DNA of 64,000 bases, taken from Leptolyngbya sp. FACHB-60. GTDB lineage: Bacteria; Cyanobacteriota; Cyanobacteriia; Phormidesmidales; Phormidesmidaceae. Numbering within the stretch: the first letter of the stretch is position 1; each line of letters starts with the position of its first letter. The translations under genes were made by a program, and so were the position numbers. The notes under the pieces are model-generated. The model ran no database searches, was not told the origin of the DNA, and saw nothing but the letters and a program-made list of their open reading frames with translations. Shown here in pieces: positions 8,673-18,267 of the stretch. The stretch covers positions 23,821 to 87,820 of the forward strand of contig NZ_JACJOX010000027.1 in assembly GCF_014695775.1 (NCBI RefSeq), given 5' to 3'.

Positions 8673-9288
8673 CGTTTTTCAAGCGATTAGTGCTCCTGGC
8701 CGCTGTTGTTAACCACAACAGCGGTTTTTTAATGGTTAGCAGTAAGTTTGTTCGAGCGGTTGTCTGCGGCAGGGTAGCTTCGGAGTCTGGTTCCGGTTCT
8801 GCCACGGGCGGGTGGTTGAGGCAGTACAGGCATTGCTCCAACGTCTCTCGTACCGACTCGTGGGTATATTGATCATCGGGGTGAGGGGGCTGCCCGGGCT
8901 GCTGAAAGTGGGGGCGGCTGTCGTAAATCTGGCCCCAGGCGACATCGGTTTGGCGCACCAGTTCGTAGAGGGTTACCGGCGATCGCAGCACCGTTACCAG
9001 CAAATCTTTCACCGCCTCGGCAGGGTGCCCCACGTATTGGCTGAGGCGGCGCTCATCATCCACCAGCCACTGTTCCAGCACCCGGTGCAGAGCGCCAGGG
9101 CCATCCACCAAAGATTCTTTCAGCGCTTGCTGGGCACCATGACTAGCCTGCACGAGCCGCGGAATTGGCGATTCCCCTTTCATGAAGTTGCCCGCTTCCT
9201 GGCCAATGGCGTCAGCTAGGGTAAACGGACGGCTGAGGCGCAATTCCTGCTGAATGTCGGGGGTGTCATCTGGGGAGGCAGAGGTCAT
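8662..9288 (-). CDS. Conserved-looking protein of unknown function (208 aa)
   Basis: Not recognised. A soluble, mostly helical protein without signal peptide or membrane segment. It opens with an acidic stretch, has a central region WLVDDERRLSQYVGHPAEAV and a segment with QCLYCLNHPP holding a CxxC pair, then a basic C-terminus (TNRLKNVRR). Start ATG 9288 lies 20 bases after the lpxD stop, so it is probably the last gene of an rlmD-lpxD-orf208 transcript. Its 3' end overlaps lexA by 11 bases and contains the lexA terminator on the opposite strand. A role in lipid A or envelope cannot be inferred from position alone. Confidence 0.7.
   Translation of the reverse strand: MTSASPDDTPDIQQELRLSRPFTLADAIGQEAGNFMKGESPIPRLVQASHGAQQALKESLVDGPGALHRVLEQWLVDDERRLSQYVGHPAEAVKDLLVTVLRSPVTLYELVRQTDVAWGQIYDSRPHFQQPGQPPHPDDQYTHESVRETLEQCLYCLNHPPVAEPEPDSEATLPQTTARTNLLLTIKKPLLWLTTAARSTNRLKNVRR
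8700..8730 (+). terminator. Intrinsic terminator of lexA
   Basis: CCGCTGTTGT (8700-8709) pairs with ACAACAGCGG (8715-8724) and is followed by six T. It lies inside the coding end of the convergent gene, so that gene's last 20 codons are constrained by the hairpin. Confidence 0.85.
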
Positions 9289-9308
9289 GGGATGAGACTA
9301 CAGGGAGC

Positions 9309-10346
9309 TTAGGATAAGTGCTTTTGCAGACGCTGAATCGTCTTGTACAGTTCGGGCAGACGACGGTATACCGCTGAGGCCTTAAGAGAGACTTTGTGGG
9401 GTAGAGCCGGCGAGCCGGTAACGATTTCGCCTGGGGCGACGTCGCCGTGGACGCCGGCTTGGGCAGTGGCGATCGCGCCGTCGCCAATCACGGCTTGGTT
9501 GGCAATGCCTACCTGCCCCGCCAAAATCACCCGGTTGCCGATGGTAACGCCCCCGGCCATGCCCACCTGACCGGCCATCACCACCCCTTCGCCCACCTGG
9601 CAGCCGTGGGCAATGTGTACCAGGTTGTCGAGCTTGGTGCCGCGCCCCACGCGAGTTGTGCCTACAGCAGGGCGATCGATGGTGGAGTTGCTGCCCACTC
9701 GCACGCCGTCCTCAATAATGACAATGCCTGACTGCTCCATTTTCTCCCAGCCATGGGGGGTAGGCACAAAGCCAAAGCCCTCAGCCCCAACCACCGCACC
9801 GCTGTGGATGGCGCAGTCAGCGCCGATTTGGGTGCGCTCGTGAATGGTGCAGTTGGCGTGCAGCACGGTGCGATCGCCCACCCGCACCTGGGGATAGAGC
9901 ACCACGTTTGGGTGAACGCAGACCCCCTCTCCTAAGTAGGCTCCGGCTTGAATCACCGCATTGGCCCCAATGGAGACATTTTCGCCACAGGTGGCCGTGG
10001 GATCGATAACGGCAGTGGGGTGAATACCAGGGGCCGGCTGGTAGGGCGTATAGAACAGCGCAATGGCCCGCGCAAAGGCCAGGCGTGGGTCGGAGGTGCT
10101 GAGCCACGCGATGCCGCGTTCGGTGGCTTTGGCCTGCAACAGGGGATTCTGAGGCAAAATTAGGGCGCTGGCCTGAGTAGTACCCACAAAGTTGGCAAAC
10201 TTGTCTCCCTCGATGTAGCTCAGCGTGCCGACCGAGGCCTGGTCGACGGCCGCTACCCCAGCAATATCAGGATCGTAGCCGGGGTTGGCAGTCAGACTAG
10301 AGGCAGCGGTAATCTGAATTTTGTCGGCAATGGTGCTGAACTTCAT
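9309..10346 (-). CDS. lpxD: UDP-3-O-acylglucosamine N-acyltransferase
   Basis: Transfers a 3-hydroxyacyl chain to UDP-3-O-acyl-glucosamine in lipid A synthesis. The 345-aa protein has the LpxD N-terminal domain (about residues 1-110, ADQASVGTLSYIEGDKFANF..) and then a long left-handed beta-helix of hexapeptide repeats (IGANAVIQAGAYLGEGV..., VRVGSNSTIDRPAVGTTRVGRGTKLDNLVHIAHGCQVGEG). NLVHIAHG holds the catalytic His of the family, and the C-terminal helix is RRLPELYKTIQRLQKHL. Some cyanobacteria carry Lpx genes without classic Kdo-rich LPS, so the final product is uncertain. It follows rlmD by 37 bases and precedes orf208 by 20. Confidence 0.93.
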   Translation of the reverse strand: MKFSTIADKIQITAASSLTANPGYDPDIAGVAAVDQASVGTLSYIEGDKFANFVGTTQASALILPQNPLLQAKATERGIAWLSTSDPRLAFARAIALFYTPYQPAPGIHPTAVIDPTATCGENVSIGANAVIQAGAYLGEGVCVHPNVVLYPQVRVGDRTVLHANCTIHERTQIGADCAIHSGAVVGAEGFGFVPTPHGWEKMEQSGIVIIEDGVRVGSNSTIDRPAVGTTRVGRGTKLDNLVHIAHGCQVGEGVVMAGQVGMAGGVTIGNRVILAGQVGIANQAVIGDGAIATAQAGVHGDVAPGEIVTGSPALPHKVSLKASAVYRRLPELYKTIQRLQKHLS

Positions 10347-10383
10347 AGGAGCTGAGAGAAACGCAGTAAAACCAATCTGGCTT

Positions 10384-11751
10384 TTACGCTACCAGAAATG
10401 CGACGCATTCTACGTGGGGGGTCTGGGGAAAGAAGTCGGCGGGTTGGGCCTTGGTCAGGGTGTAACCGCCTTCATCCCGCAGAATTTTGAGGTCTCGAGC
10501 CAGGGTAGCGGGGTCACAGCTCATATAAACAATGCGGGGTGGACGAAGTTCGATCAGAGCATCGAGCACCGGGCGATCGCAACCTTTGCGGGGCGGATCA
10601 AGCACGACTATATCTAGCGGATCGTTCAGGCTGGCGGCAGCCTCAGCCAGCAATGCCCCGACATCCCCGGCACGAAATTCGACATTGTCAATACCGTTGA
10701 GCCCTGCGTTAGCTAAGCCCTGAGCCACAGCTTCTGCTTGAACCTCTAAGCCCATCACCCGCTTGGCCTGTTGAGCCAGAGGCAGAGTCAAGGTGCCCAC
10801 ACCGCAGTAAGCGTCGATGATGGTTTCGCTGCCGGTGAGCTGTAGCTCATCCAAAATAATCTGCAACACCTGTTCAGCCTGCTCGGTGTTGACCTGAAAG
10901 AACGTGGTGGCGTGAATGCGAAACCGCAGCCCGGCAAACACTTCTTCAATGTAGGGCACGCCGTCAATCACTAGGGTTTCGGCCCCAAAAATGGCGTTGG
11001 TCTTCTCGGGATTGAGGTTGACGCACACGCCGACGAGGTCAGGGTAACGCTCTCGCCACTCCTGGGCCTGCAATTCTATATCCTTGAGATTAGGCGCTGT
11101 GGATACCAGGGTCAGCAGCATCTGCCCGGTGCGGCGGCCTACCCGCAGCGACAGGTGGCGCAGCCTGCCCTGGTGCTTGCCCTCGCTGTAGATCGACCAG
11201 CCCCTCTCCTGAATGTCGCGCTTGATCTCAGCCAGCAGTGGGTTCAGACGCTCGTCCTGCACGGGGCACTGGTTGAGGTTAACCAACTTGTGGCTGCCCT
11301 GGCGAAAGTAGCCTGCCTTAACCTGACCTTCGGGCGATCGCCCTAGGGGATAGGTTGCCTTATTGCGGTAGCCTAGGGGAGCTTCAGACGCTAAAATCGG
11401 CAGCACATTGGGATTTTCAAAGCCACCTAGACGCGTAAAGGCATCGAGCACCTGCTGCTGTTTAGCCGCCAGCTGGGATGGGTAGCTGATGGACTGCCAC
11501 TGACAACCGCCGCACTTGTCAGCCACGATGCAGGCTGCTCGAATGCGATCGGGAGAAGGGGTCAGCAACTGCCGCACCTTGGCCCGACCAAAGGTTTGCT
11601 TAGCCTGCACCAACCGGGCCCGCACCAGGTCGCCGGGTACGGTGTCGGGCACAAATACCACCCGATCCTGCCAGCGGCCGATGCCGTCGCCGCTGCTACT
11701 CAGGTCAGTAATTTCCAGATCAAGGGTTTCCCCCTGTTGCCACTGGTCCAT
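10384..11751 (-). CDS. rlmD: 23S rRNA (uracil-5-)-methyltransferase RumA/RlmD type
   Basis: S-adenosylmethionine-dependent enzyme that makes 5-methyluridine in rRNA (RumA/RlmD/RlmCD family); 455 aa. The N-terminal TRAM RNA-binding domain covers about residues 1-60. An iron-sulfur motif follows with C74, C80 and C83 (AACIVADKCGGCQW) and a fourth Cys in NLNQCPVQD. The SAM motif is IDAYCGVGTLTLPLA, and the catalytic Cys is in VYMSCDPATLARD near the C-terminus. ATG 11751 has AGGAG eight bases upstream. In cyanobacteria the exact uridine (747 or 1939, or both) is not known from sequence. First gene of a probable rlmD-lpxD-orf208 unit. Confidence 0.92.
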   Translation of the reverse strand: MDQWQQGETLDLEITDLSSSGDGIGRWQDRVVFVPDTVPGDLVRARLVQAKQTFGRAKVRQLLTPSPDRIRAACIVADKCGGCQWQSISYPSQLAAKQQQVLDAFTRLGGFENPNVLPILASEAPLGYRNKATYPLGRSPEGQVKAGYFRQGSHKLVNLNQCPVQDERLNPLLAEIKRDIQERGWSIYSEGKHQGRLRHLSLRVGRRTGQMLLTLVSTAPNLKDIELQAQEWRERYPDLVGVCVNLNPEKTNAIFGAETLVIDGVPYIEEVFAGLRFRIHATTFFQVNTEQAEQVLQIILDELQLTGSETIIDAYCGVGTLTLPLAQQAKRVMGLEVQAEAVAQGLANAGLNGIDNVEFRAGDVGALLAEAAASLNDPLDIVVLDPPRKGCDRPVLDALIELRPPRIVYMSCDPATLARDLKILRDEGGYTLTKAQPADFFPQTPHVECVAFLVA

Positions 11752-11969
11752 GGCCGTACTCCTGCTGTGCTTGTGCTCATCTGCCTATCGACTGTAGCAA
11801 GGGAAACGACCGATGGGGGGACCCGTGACCTAACGAAACCCAACCCGTTGGCTAGAAAATAGGGGGAGAGCTTGACGGTGAACGATCTAAGCCCTAGGAA
11901 GTAAGGTTTGCGGCAGCACCCTGAACCCAGCGCTTTAACCTAAATCGATGGAGACGAACGGGTTCGTAG

Positions 11970-12143
11970 CTAATCTTCGTCGCGCAAAGCCTCTACAGTT
12001 TCAGCACTGAGTAGAGGTTTAAGCTGCGCCTGCACGGTTTCCGGTTGATTACCCCAAAGCATTTTACAAAAGGCACTTTTGCCCTGCTGGCTGGCCTGGT
12101 TAAAGACGCTGGCCAATTTTTCACAGTTGGTGGTATCGCCCAT
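11970..12143 (-). CDS. Small protein of unknown function (57 aa)
   Basis: From ATG 12143 the product is MGDTTNCEKLASVFNQAS..., ending AETVEALRDED. It is soluble, has two Cys and a helix-rich pattern, and an acidic tail. A TTG 15 bases upstream would lengthen it by five residues. No strong ribosome site. It stands alone between rlmD and clpC, all on the minus strand. The amphipathic composition and isolated position favour a real gene, but function is unknown. Confidence 0.55.
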   Translation of the reverse strand: MGDTTNCEKLASVFNQASQQGKSAFCKMLWGNQPETVQAQLKPLLSAETVEALRDED

Positions 12144-12218
12144 GGTGAAACCTGTCAAATGGTGATGTCAGCATACCGGCTCAAGGCGCTGTCGCATGTC
12201 CCTTGAAAGTAAGAGATA

Positions 12219-12248
12219 AAATGCCGTCCTCTCAGGAGAACGGCATTT
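12219..12248 (-). terminator. Terminator after clpC
   Basis: AAATGCCGT (12219-12227) pairs with ACGGCATTT (12240-12248). Read on the minus strand the stem ends in TTTTAT, 40 bases after the clpC stop codon. Confidence 0.7.
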
Positions 12249-12289
12249 CCAACAGCAGATGATTTACACCAGTGTTTTGCTCTTAGCGT

Positions 12290-14755
12290 CTAGCTCTCGG
12301 CGGAGATCAGCTCTCGACGCTGTTCGGACTGGATAACGACCTTGCCGGTGTCGTCCACATCGACGGTGGCGGTGTCGCCATCGCCCAAACGACCAGAGAG
12401 AATCTCCTCGGCGAGGGTGTCTTCGAGCAGTCGCATAATCGCCCGACGCAGCGGCCGCGCCCCGTAGCTGGGGTTGTAGCCTTCTTCCACTAAGCGCTCC
12501 TTGAAGCGCTCGGTGACCTGGAGGTGAATGTTCTTCTCGGTCAGTCGACCAAACACCTCCTTGAGCAGGATGTCGGAGATCTCCTTGACCTCGTCCTTGG
12601 TGAGCTGACGGAAGACGATGATCTCGTCGAGGCGGTTGAGGAACTCAGGCCGGAAGTACTGCTTGAGTTCTTCGTTCACTAGGGAGCGAATGCGGTTGTA
12701 TTGCGACTCAGCTTGGTCTTGCTCAAACTCGAAGCCGAGGCCACCGCCACCCTTCTCAATGACTTTAGAACCAATGTTCGAGGTCATAATCAGCAGGGTG
12801 TTTTTGAAGTCAACCGTGCGACCCTTGGCATCGGTCAGGCGGCCGTCTTCTAGAATTTGCAGCAGCATGTTGAAGACATCAGGGTGAGCCTTCTCAATTT
12901 CGTCGAATAGCACCACAGTGTAGGGCCGACGACGCACAGCCTCGGTCAGCTGACCGCCTTCGTTGTAGCCCACATAGCCCGGAGGAGAGCCAATCAGCTT
13001 AGAAACCGTATGGCGCTCCATAAACTCGGACATATCCAGACGAATCATGGAGTCTTCGGAGCCGAAGAAGTAGGCGGCCAGAGATTTGGCAAGCTCGGTT
13101 TTACCAACCCCAGTAGGGCCGGAGAACACGAAGCTAGCGATCGGTCGGTTGGGGTTTTTAAGGCCTACCCGAGCGCGACGAATGGCTCGGGAAATGGCCC
13201 TCACCGCTTCGTCTTGGCCGATCAACCGCTGGTGCAGGGTATCTTCCATATGCAGCAGCTTCTCGGACTCGGACTCGGTGAGTTTGCTCACCGGCACCCC
13301 AGTCCAGGAGGCAACGATATGGGCGATGTCTTCTTCGCCTACCACGGGCATGTCTTCACCGCCAGCGTCTTCGTTGACCTTGTTCTGGGCGATCGCCCGG
13401 ATCTCGGCCTTGATCTCCATCTCGCGATCGCGCAGCTCCCCAGCTTTATCAAAGTCCTGGGAACGCACAGCGTTGTCTTTGTCCTTGAGCACTTGGCGCA
13501 GTTCGCGATCGAGCTCCTTCGCCGCCGGAGGCAGCTGGGAATTGAGTAGACGAACGCGAGAGCCCGCCTCGTCGATCAAGTCGATGGCCTTGTCGGGCAG
13601 GAAGCGATCGGCGATATAGCGATCCGACAGCTTGGCGGCCGCCTCTAGGGCATCGTCAGAGATCTTCAGCTTGTGGTGCTGCTCGTAGCGATCGCGCAGA
13701 CCGTGCAGAATCTCGATGGTTTCATCCACACTGGGCTCGCCCACCATCACCGGCTGAAAGCGGCGTTCGAGGGCAGCGTCGCGCTCGATGTGCTTGCGGT
13801 ACTCATCTAGGGTGGTGGCCCCGATGCACTGGAGTTCGCCCCGCGCCAGGGCAGGCTTAAGGATGTTGGCAGCGTCGATCGCCCCCTCGGCAGCCCCCGC
13901 CCCAATCAGGGTGTGGACTTCGTCGATCACGAGGATGACATTGCCCGCAGTGCGGATCTCATCCATGATCTTTTTCAGACGCTCTTCAAACTCACCTCGG
14001 TACTTGGTACCGGCCACCAGCAGACCAATATCGAGGGTGACCACGCGGCGATCTTCAAGAATATCGGGCACGTCACCGTTGCCGATGCGCTGGGCTAGAC
14101 CTTCGGCGATCGCCGTTTTACCCACACCAGGCTCACCAATTAGCACCGGGTTATTTTTGGTGCGGCGACCCAGAATTTGGATGACGCGCTCAATTTCCTT
14201 CTGACGACCGACCACCGGATCGAGCTTGCCATCGGCGGCCATTTGGGTCAGGTTAGAGCCAAATTCATCCAGAGTGGGGGTTTTAGTGCGCCCACCACTG
14301 CTTCCGGCAGACACCTCCGCCGTTTCACCCAGCATGCGAATTACCTGAGTGCGCACCTTAGACAGGTCAACCCCCAGATTTTCAAGAACGCGGGCCGCGA
14401 CCCCCTCGCCTTCGCGGATCAGTCCCAGGAGCAGGTGCTCAGTGCCAATGTAGTTGTGGCCGAGCTGACGGGCCTCTTCCAGGGAGAGTTCAAGCACACG
14501 CTTGGCTCGGGGGGTAAAAGGAATCTCAACGGCCACAAAGCCGGAGCCACGACCAATGATCTTTTCAACTTCAATGCGCGCGTCCTTGAGGTTAACGCCC
14601 ATTGACTTTAAGACCTTGGCGGCTACGCCCGTGCCTTCTCCAATTAACCCCAGGAGGATCTGCTCAGTACCCACAAAGTTGTGGCCGAGCCGACGAGCTT
14701 CCTCTTGAGCCAGCATGATGACCTTGATTGCTTTTTCTGTGAAGCGTTCAAACAT
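12290..14755 (-). CDS. clpC: ATP-dependent Clp protease, ATP-binding subunit ClpC
   Basis: Hsp100 unfoldase that feeds proteins to ClpP; 821 aa from ATG 14755 ([20 protein letters not shown]). Two N-terminal Clp repeats (residues about 5-145), first AAA module with [13 protein letters not shown], a middle UVR-type coiled segment ([21 protein letters not shown]) that marks ClpC rather than ClpB, second AAA module with [13 protein letters not shown], and the C-terminal D2-small domain. The ClpP-docking loop GGGLGF is visible in [12 protein letters not shown]. In cyanobacteria ClpC is usually essential and cytosolic. Single gene with its own terminator; the 184 bases upstream presumably hold its promoter. 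Confidence 0.96.
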   Translation of the reverse strand: MFERFTEKAIKVIMLAQEEARRLGHNFVGTEQILLGLIGEGTGVAAKVLKSMGVNLKDARIEVEKIIGRGSGFVAVEIPFTPRAKRVLELSLEEARQLGHNYIGTEHLLLGLIREGEGVAARVLENLGVDLSKVRTQVIRMLGETAEVSAGSSGGRTKTPTLDEFGSNLTQMAADGKLDPVVGRQKEIERVIQILGRRTKNNPVLIGEPGVGKTAIAEGLAQRIGNGDVPDILEDRRVVTLDIGLLVAGTKYRGEFEERLKKIMDEIRTAGNVILVIDEVHTLIGAGAAEGAIDAANILKPALARGELQCIGATTLDEYRKHIERDAALERRFQPVMVGEPSVDETIEILHGLRDRYEQHHKLKISDDALEAAAKLSDRYIADRFLPDKAIDLIDEAGSRVRLLNSQLPPAAKELDRELRQVLKDKDNAVRSQDFDKAGELRDREMEIKAEIRAIAQNKVNEDAGGEDMPVVGEEDIAHIVASWTGVPVSKLTESESEKLLHMEDTLHQRLIGQDEAVRAISRAIRRARVGLKNPNRPIASFVFSGPTGVGKTELAKSLAAYFFGSEDSMIRLDMSEFMERHTVSKLIGSPPGYVGYNEGGQLTEAVRRRPYTVVLFDEIEKAHPDVFNMLLQILEDGRLTDAKGRTVDFKNTLLIMTSNIGSKVIEKGGGGLGFEFEQDQAESQYNRIRSLVNEELKQYFRPEFLNRLDEIIVFRQLTKDEVKEISDILLKEVFGRLTEKNIHLQVTERFKERLVEEGYNPSYGARPLRRAIMRLLEDTLAEEILSGRLGDGDTATVDVDDTGKVVIQSEQRRELISAES

Positions 14756-14954
14756 GATGGTATTAATCACCTGGTGCGTGCCGGATAGGCAAATTCTAGC
14801 ACAGCGATTTTTGTCAGTTGTGCCCTACTAAACAGGCGGTTTACCGCGCTTCCTTTAACTACTCCTTTGGGCTTAGAAAATAGTTGGGATCGCCCACTGT
14901 CAATAGGTTGAGTTTGTGAAAAATGTAAATTTTCTCAACTTTTAAGGTTCGGTT

Positions 14955-15671
14955 TCAGGTTCGGTTGAGGGGCAATTTTTTATTCGCTATCTGCCATCCT
15001 TGCCGCTCAAGTCGCTCACTCACCGCACTGCGTTGCTGCTGGAGTTGATCGCGATATTCAGCGGTTTTGAGGGAATTTTGCCACAGAATCAGGGCATCTT
15101 CGCCGTCAGCGTAGTAGCGCCGCCGCCGACCCAAGATCTCAAACCCAAAGCTTTCGTAGAGGGCTAGGGCGCGGCTGTTGGAGGGGCGCACCTCTAGAGT
15201 GGCGCGGGTCAGAGCGCGATCGCCCCCTTCTGGGGCGGGTTCTTGGCGATCGCAAGCATCCGCCAGCAGGTTCACTAGCAGCCATTTCCCCAACCCCCGC
15301 CGCTGGTAGCGGGGATCGACGGCCAGCACCGTGATGTGAGCTTCATCCAAAATTGCCCAATAGCAGCCCAGACCCAGAAGAGTGGGTTCATCCCTATGGT
15401 CTAAGCCCAGTGCTGGGCCGGGCTGTGGTTCTGCATCTTCTGCATCTGAAGCCGTTTGCAGGGCCGCCATCGACGCTGTCGATAGATCGGCCTGATCTCC
15501 CTGGATACTATGGGGTTTATGCAACAGCATCAGCAGACAGCTGTTGGGGCTATTTAGCTCACGCTCGTAGCCCTCAGCTGACCACAGCCCTCCTAAAGTG
15601 CGCTGGTCAAGGGCCACCAGGGCAGCAATGTCGTCGTGGCACGGAGCTTGGCAAGAAAGGTAGCCCACCAA
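14955..15671 (-). CDS. rimI: Ribosomal-protein-alanine N-acetyltransferase (GNAT)
   Basis: GNAT-fold acetyltransferase of the RimI type, expected to acetylate N-terminal alanine of ribosomal protein S18 or related targets. The acetyl-CoA loop is VDPRYQRRGLGKWLLV, followed by ATLEVRPSNSRALALYESFGF, which is typical of RimI. The protein is 238 aa, longer than the usual ~150: a roughly 40-residue Ala/Asp/Gln-rich insert (about residues 55-95) splits the core after LLMLLH, and a C-terminal tail of about 40 residues follows. The start is weak: TTG 15671 or GTG 15668. Divergent from lysA. Confidence 0.85.
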   Translation of the reverse strand: MVGYLSCQAPCHDDIAALVALDQRTLGGLWSAEGYERELNSPNSCLLMLLHKPHSIQGDQADLSTASMAALQTASDAEDAEPQPGPALGLDHRDEPTLLGLGCYWAILDEAHITVLAVDPRYQRRGLGKWLLVNLLADACDRQEPAPEGGDRALTRATLEVRPSNSRALALYESFGFEILGRRRRYYADGEDALILWQNSLKTAEYRDQLQQQRSAVSERLERQGWQIANKKLPLNRT

Positions 15672-15834
15672 TTTTACGGCTTTTATTTCTGGGGCAAGAA
15701 AACTGGCACAGCCCTTAATTGTACACTGGGGGTTGGGGTCACGGGCGCAAGGTCAAAGAACTGGTTGGCCAGTTCAAGGTCACAGCTGTCTCAAATCAAT
15801 CCTCGAACAACGTTTTTCTGTGAGCGCAACGTCT

Positions 15835-17250
15835 ATGGTTTCGACTTCTCCCCTGCCGGCCTCGATCGCCGATAGCCGCCAGTACCTCCCCCCAGCCAAC
15901 ACCGAAGGAACGCTGTCCCCCAACCAGCAGCTGTTGCCCCTGACCGCCACCACTACCCCCAACGAGCATCTCAGCGTCGGCGGCTGCGATGTGGTGGACT
16001 TGGTTGAGCGCTTTGGCACTCCTCTATATATTCTCGACAACCACACCCTGCGCACGGCCTGCCGCCAATATCGCCAGGGGTTTGAGCGCTACTACCCCGG
16101 CGAGGCGCTCGTGATCTACGCTTCGAAGGCGTGGAACTGCCTAGCGGTGTGTGCCATTGTGACCGATGAGGGGCTGGGCATTGACGTGGTGTCAGCGGGC
16201 GAACTGCTCACGGCCACCGGAGCCGGGGCCGATCCCGATCGCATCTACTTCCACGGCAACAATAAGGCGTTTGAAGAGTTGACCCTGGCGGTCGAGGTGG
16301 GCTGCCGCATCGTCGTTGACAACTGGCTAGAACTCAAAACCCTAGGCGAGATCGCCACCAAAGAGGGCAAGACCGTGCCGATTTTGCTGCGGGTTACCCC
16401 CGGCATTGAGTGCCACACCCACGAATACATTCGCACTGGCCACCTCGACAGCAAGTTTGGCTTTGACCCCGACCAGATCGAATCGGTGTTTGAGTTCCTA
16501 GCGGGCCAGCCACAGCTGCGGTGTTTGGGAGTTCATGCCCACATTGGCTCGCAGATTTTTGAGCTGAACCCCCACACCGACCTGGGGGGCGTGATGGCCC
16601 AGTGGATGGTGACGGCCCAGCGCTACGGGCTCACCCTGACAGAACTGGATGTGGGCGGTGGTCTGGGCATTCGCTACACCGAGAGCGATGACCCACCGAG
16701 CATCGACACCTGGGTGAAGACCGTATGCGAGAGCGTGATTGCGGCCTGTGAAGCACACAGCATTCCGCTGCCCAAGCTGCTGTGTGAACCGGGGCGATCG
16801 CTGATTGGCCCCGCCTGTGTTACCGCTTACCGAGTCGGCAGCCAGAAGGTGATCCCCGGTCTGCGCACCTACGCTGCCATTGACGGCGGCATGTCCGACA
16901 ACCCCCGCCCGATCACCTACGAGTCGGTATACCGGGCGCTGGTGGCCAACCGCATGGCCGATCCCCTGACCGAAACCGTAACCCTGGCCGGTAAGCACTG
17001 CGAGTCTGGCGATATTCTAATTAAGGATGCGGCTCTGCCCGAGCTGAAGAGTGGCGATGTGGTTACTATTGCGGGCACGGGTGCCTACAATTACAGCATG
17101 GCTTCGAACTATAACCGGGTACCTCGGCCTGCGGCGGTGCTGGTGGCCGACGGCGATGCCACCCTCATTATTCGCCGAGAAACCGTGGCGGATTTGCTTC
17201 GGCAAGACTGTCTGCCCGAAACCCTCAGGCCAAAAGCAAAGTCTACCTAG
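15835..17250 (+). CDS. lysA: Diaminopimelate decarboxylase
   Basis: PLP enzyme that decarboxylates meso-diaminopimelate to lysine. 471 aa from ATG 15835. The Lys that binds PLP is in VIYASKAWNC, the glycine-rich phosphate loop follows in VGGGLGIRYTE, RTGHLDSKFGF and CEPGRSLIGPACV are family blocks, and the substrate Cys lies in AGKHCESGDIL. An N-terminal extension of about 45 residues (VSTSPLPASIADSRQY...) precedes the fold, as is usual in cyanobacterial LysA. An open frame reaches 15733 but has no family similarity there. It leads a lysA-cdaA-uppS cluster, with 96 bases to cdaA. Confidence 0.96.
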   Translation: MVSTSPLPASIADSRQYLPPANTEGTLSPNQQLLPLTATTTPNEHLSVGGCDVVDLVERFGTPLYILDNHTLRTACRQYRQGFERYYPGEALVIYASKAWNCLAVCAIVTDEGLGIDVVSAGELLTATGAGADPDRIYFHGNNKAFEELTLAVEVGCRIVVDNWLELKTLGEIATKEGKTVPILLRVTPGIECHTHEYIRTGHLDSKFGFDPDQIESVFEFLAGQPQLRCLGVHAHIGSQIFELNPHTDLGGVMAQWMVTAQRYGLTLTELDVGGGLGIRYTESDDPPSIDTWVKTVCESVIAACEAHSIPLPKLLCEPGRSLIGPACVTAYRVGSQKVIPGLRTYAAIDGGMSDNPRPITYESVYRALVANRMADPLTETVTLAGKHCESGDILIKDAALPELKSGDVVTIAGTGAYNYSMASNYNRVPRPAAVLVADGDATLIIRRETVADLLRQDCLPETLRPKAKST

Positions 17251-17346
17251 CCAGCTAACCGTTGCTAGTCTTGGGCAGGGTTTTGCCAGGGGGCTGTCCG
17301 GGCCAACCCATCACACAGCCGCTCAGACACCATCCTTTAACGCTGC

Positions 17347-18267
17347 ATGAACTATCTCTGGGAGCAATGGCTAACAAACCTTGACCAGGTTAGGTTCGTG
17401 CTCCAGGCGCTCGATATTGCGCTGGTGCTGCTGCTGAGCTATGTGGTGCTCGTCATCATTGGCGAGAAGCGCACCCTGTGGATGGTGCGGGGGCTGATTT
17501 TTTTGATGCTGGCGGCTGCCCTGAGCAAGTTCTTGGGGCTAGCTTTACTGGGCTTTGTGCTCGACAAGCTGGTGATTGGCTCGGCGGTGGCCATGGCCTT
17601 TATGCTTCAGGGGGAGTTTCGGCGACTGCTGGAGCTGCTGGGCCAGGGGCGGGTATGGGAATTGCTCAGCCCGTCTCGGGAAGCCATGCCCCAGCCCGAC
17701 AACGTGATCGATGAAATTGTTGACGCTGTTAAGGAACTGTCCCAAAACCGCACCGGGGCGCTGCTCATTCTCGAAATCGACAAGCTGATTGACGAGCGCG
17801 ACTTTACGGTACCGGGGGTGCGCATCAATGCGGAAGTGTCGAAGGAAATGATTCAAACCATTTTTCAAACCAGCACCCTGCTCCACGATGGGGCGATGCT
17901 GGTGCGAGGTTCGCGCATTGCGGCGGCGGGGGTAATTTTGCCGATTTCTGAGCGGGTGGCCTCACGCCAGCTCGGCACGCGCCACCGGGCGGCGATGGGC
18001 ATTACCGAACGGGTAGAGCATTGTATTTGTGTTGTGGTATCCGAAGAAACCGGCTCTATTTCGCTGGCGGAAGGCGGTATTCTAGATCGGCCTCTAACCA
18101 GCAGTCGCCTGCGCAGTATTCTGCGGTCTAAGTTTTCTAAATCGGTAGATCGCGAGGCAGTGGCACCCCAGCTTAGAAGCCTTGGTCGGCGGCTGGGCAG
18201 CCTTGGAGTTAACTACGTGCTGCGCTTGTTTCGTCTCCCCTCATCGTCTCCCCGAGAGAAAAAATGA
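17347..18267 (+). CDS. cdaA: Diadenylate cyclase (c-di-AMP synthase)
   Basis: Membrane-bound DisA_N-type cyclase that joins two ATP into c-di-AMP, a second messenger for potassium, osmotic and day-night control in cyanobacteria. 306 aa. Three membrane helices occupy about residues 20-90 ([44 protein letters not shown]). The catalytic DGA is at 181-183 ([11 protein letters not shown]) and RHR at 212-214 ([10 protein letters not shown]), both intact, so the enzyme should be active. The stop codon overlaps the uppS start by four bases (ATGA), implying translational coupling. No CdaR regulator or GlmM is adjacent, unlike in Firmicutes. Confidence 0.95.
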   Translation: MNYLWEQWLTNLDQVRFVLQALDIALVLLLSYVVLVIIGEKRTLWMVRGLIFLMLAAALSKFLGLALLGFVLDKLVIGSAVAMAFMLQGEFRRLLELLGQGRVWELLSPSREAMPQPDNVIDEIVDAVKELSQNRTGALLILEIDKLIDERDFTVPGVRINAEVSKEMIQTIFQTSTLLHDGAMLVRGSRIAAAGVILPISERVASRQLGTRHRAAMGITERVEHCICVVVSEETGSISLAEGGILDRPLTSSRLRSILRSKFSKSVDREAVAPQLRSLGRRLGSLGVNYVLRLFRLPSSSPREKK

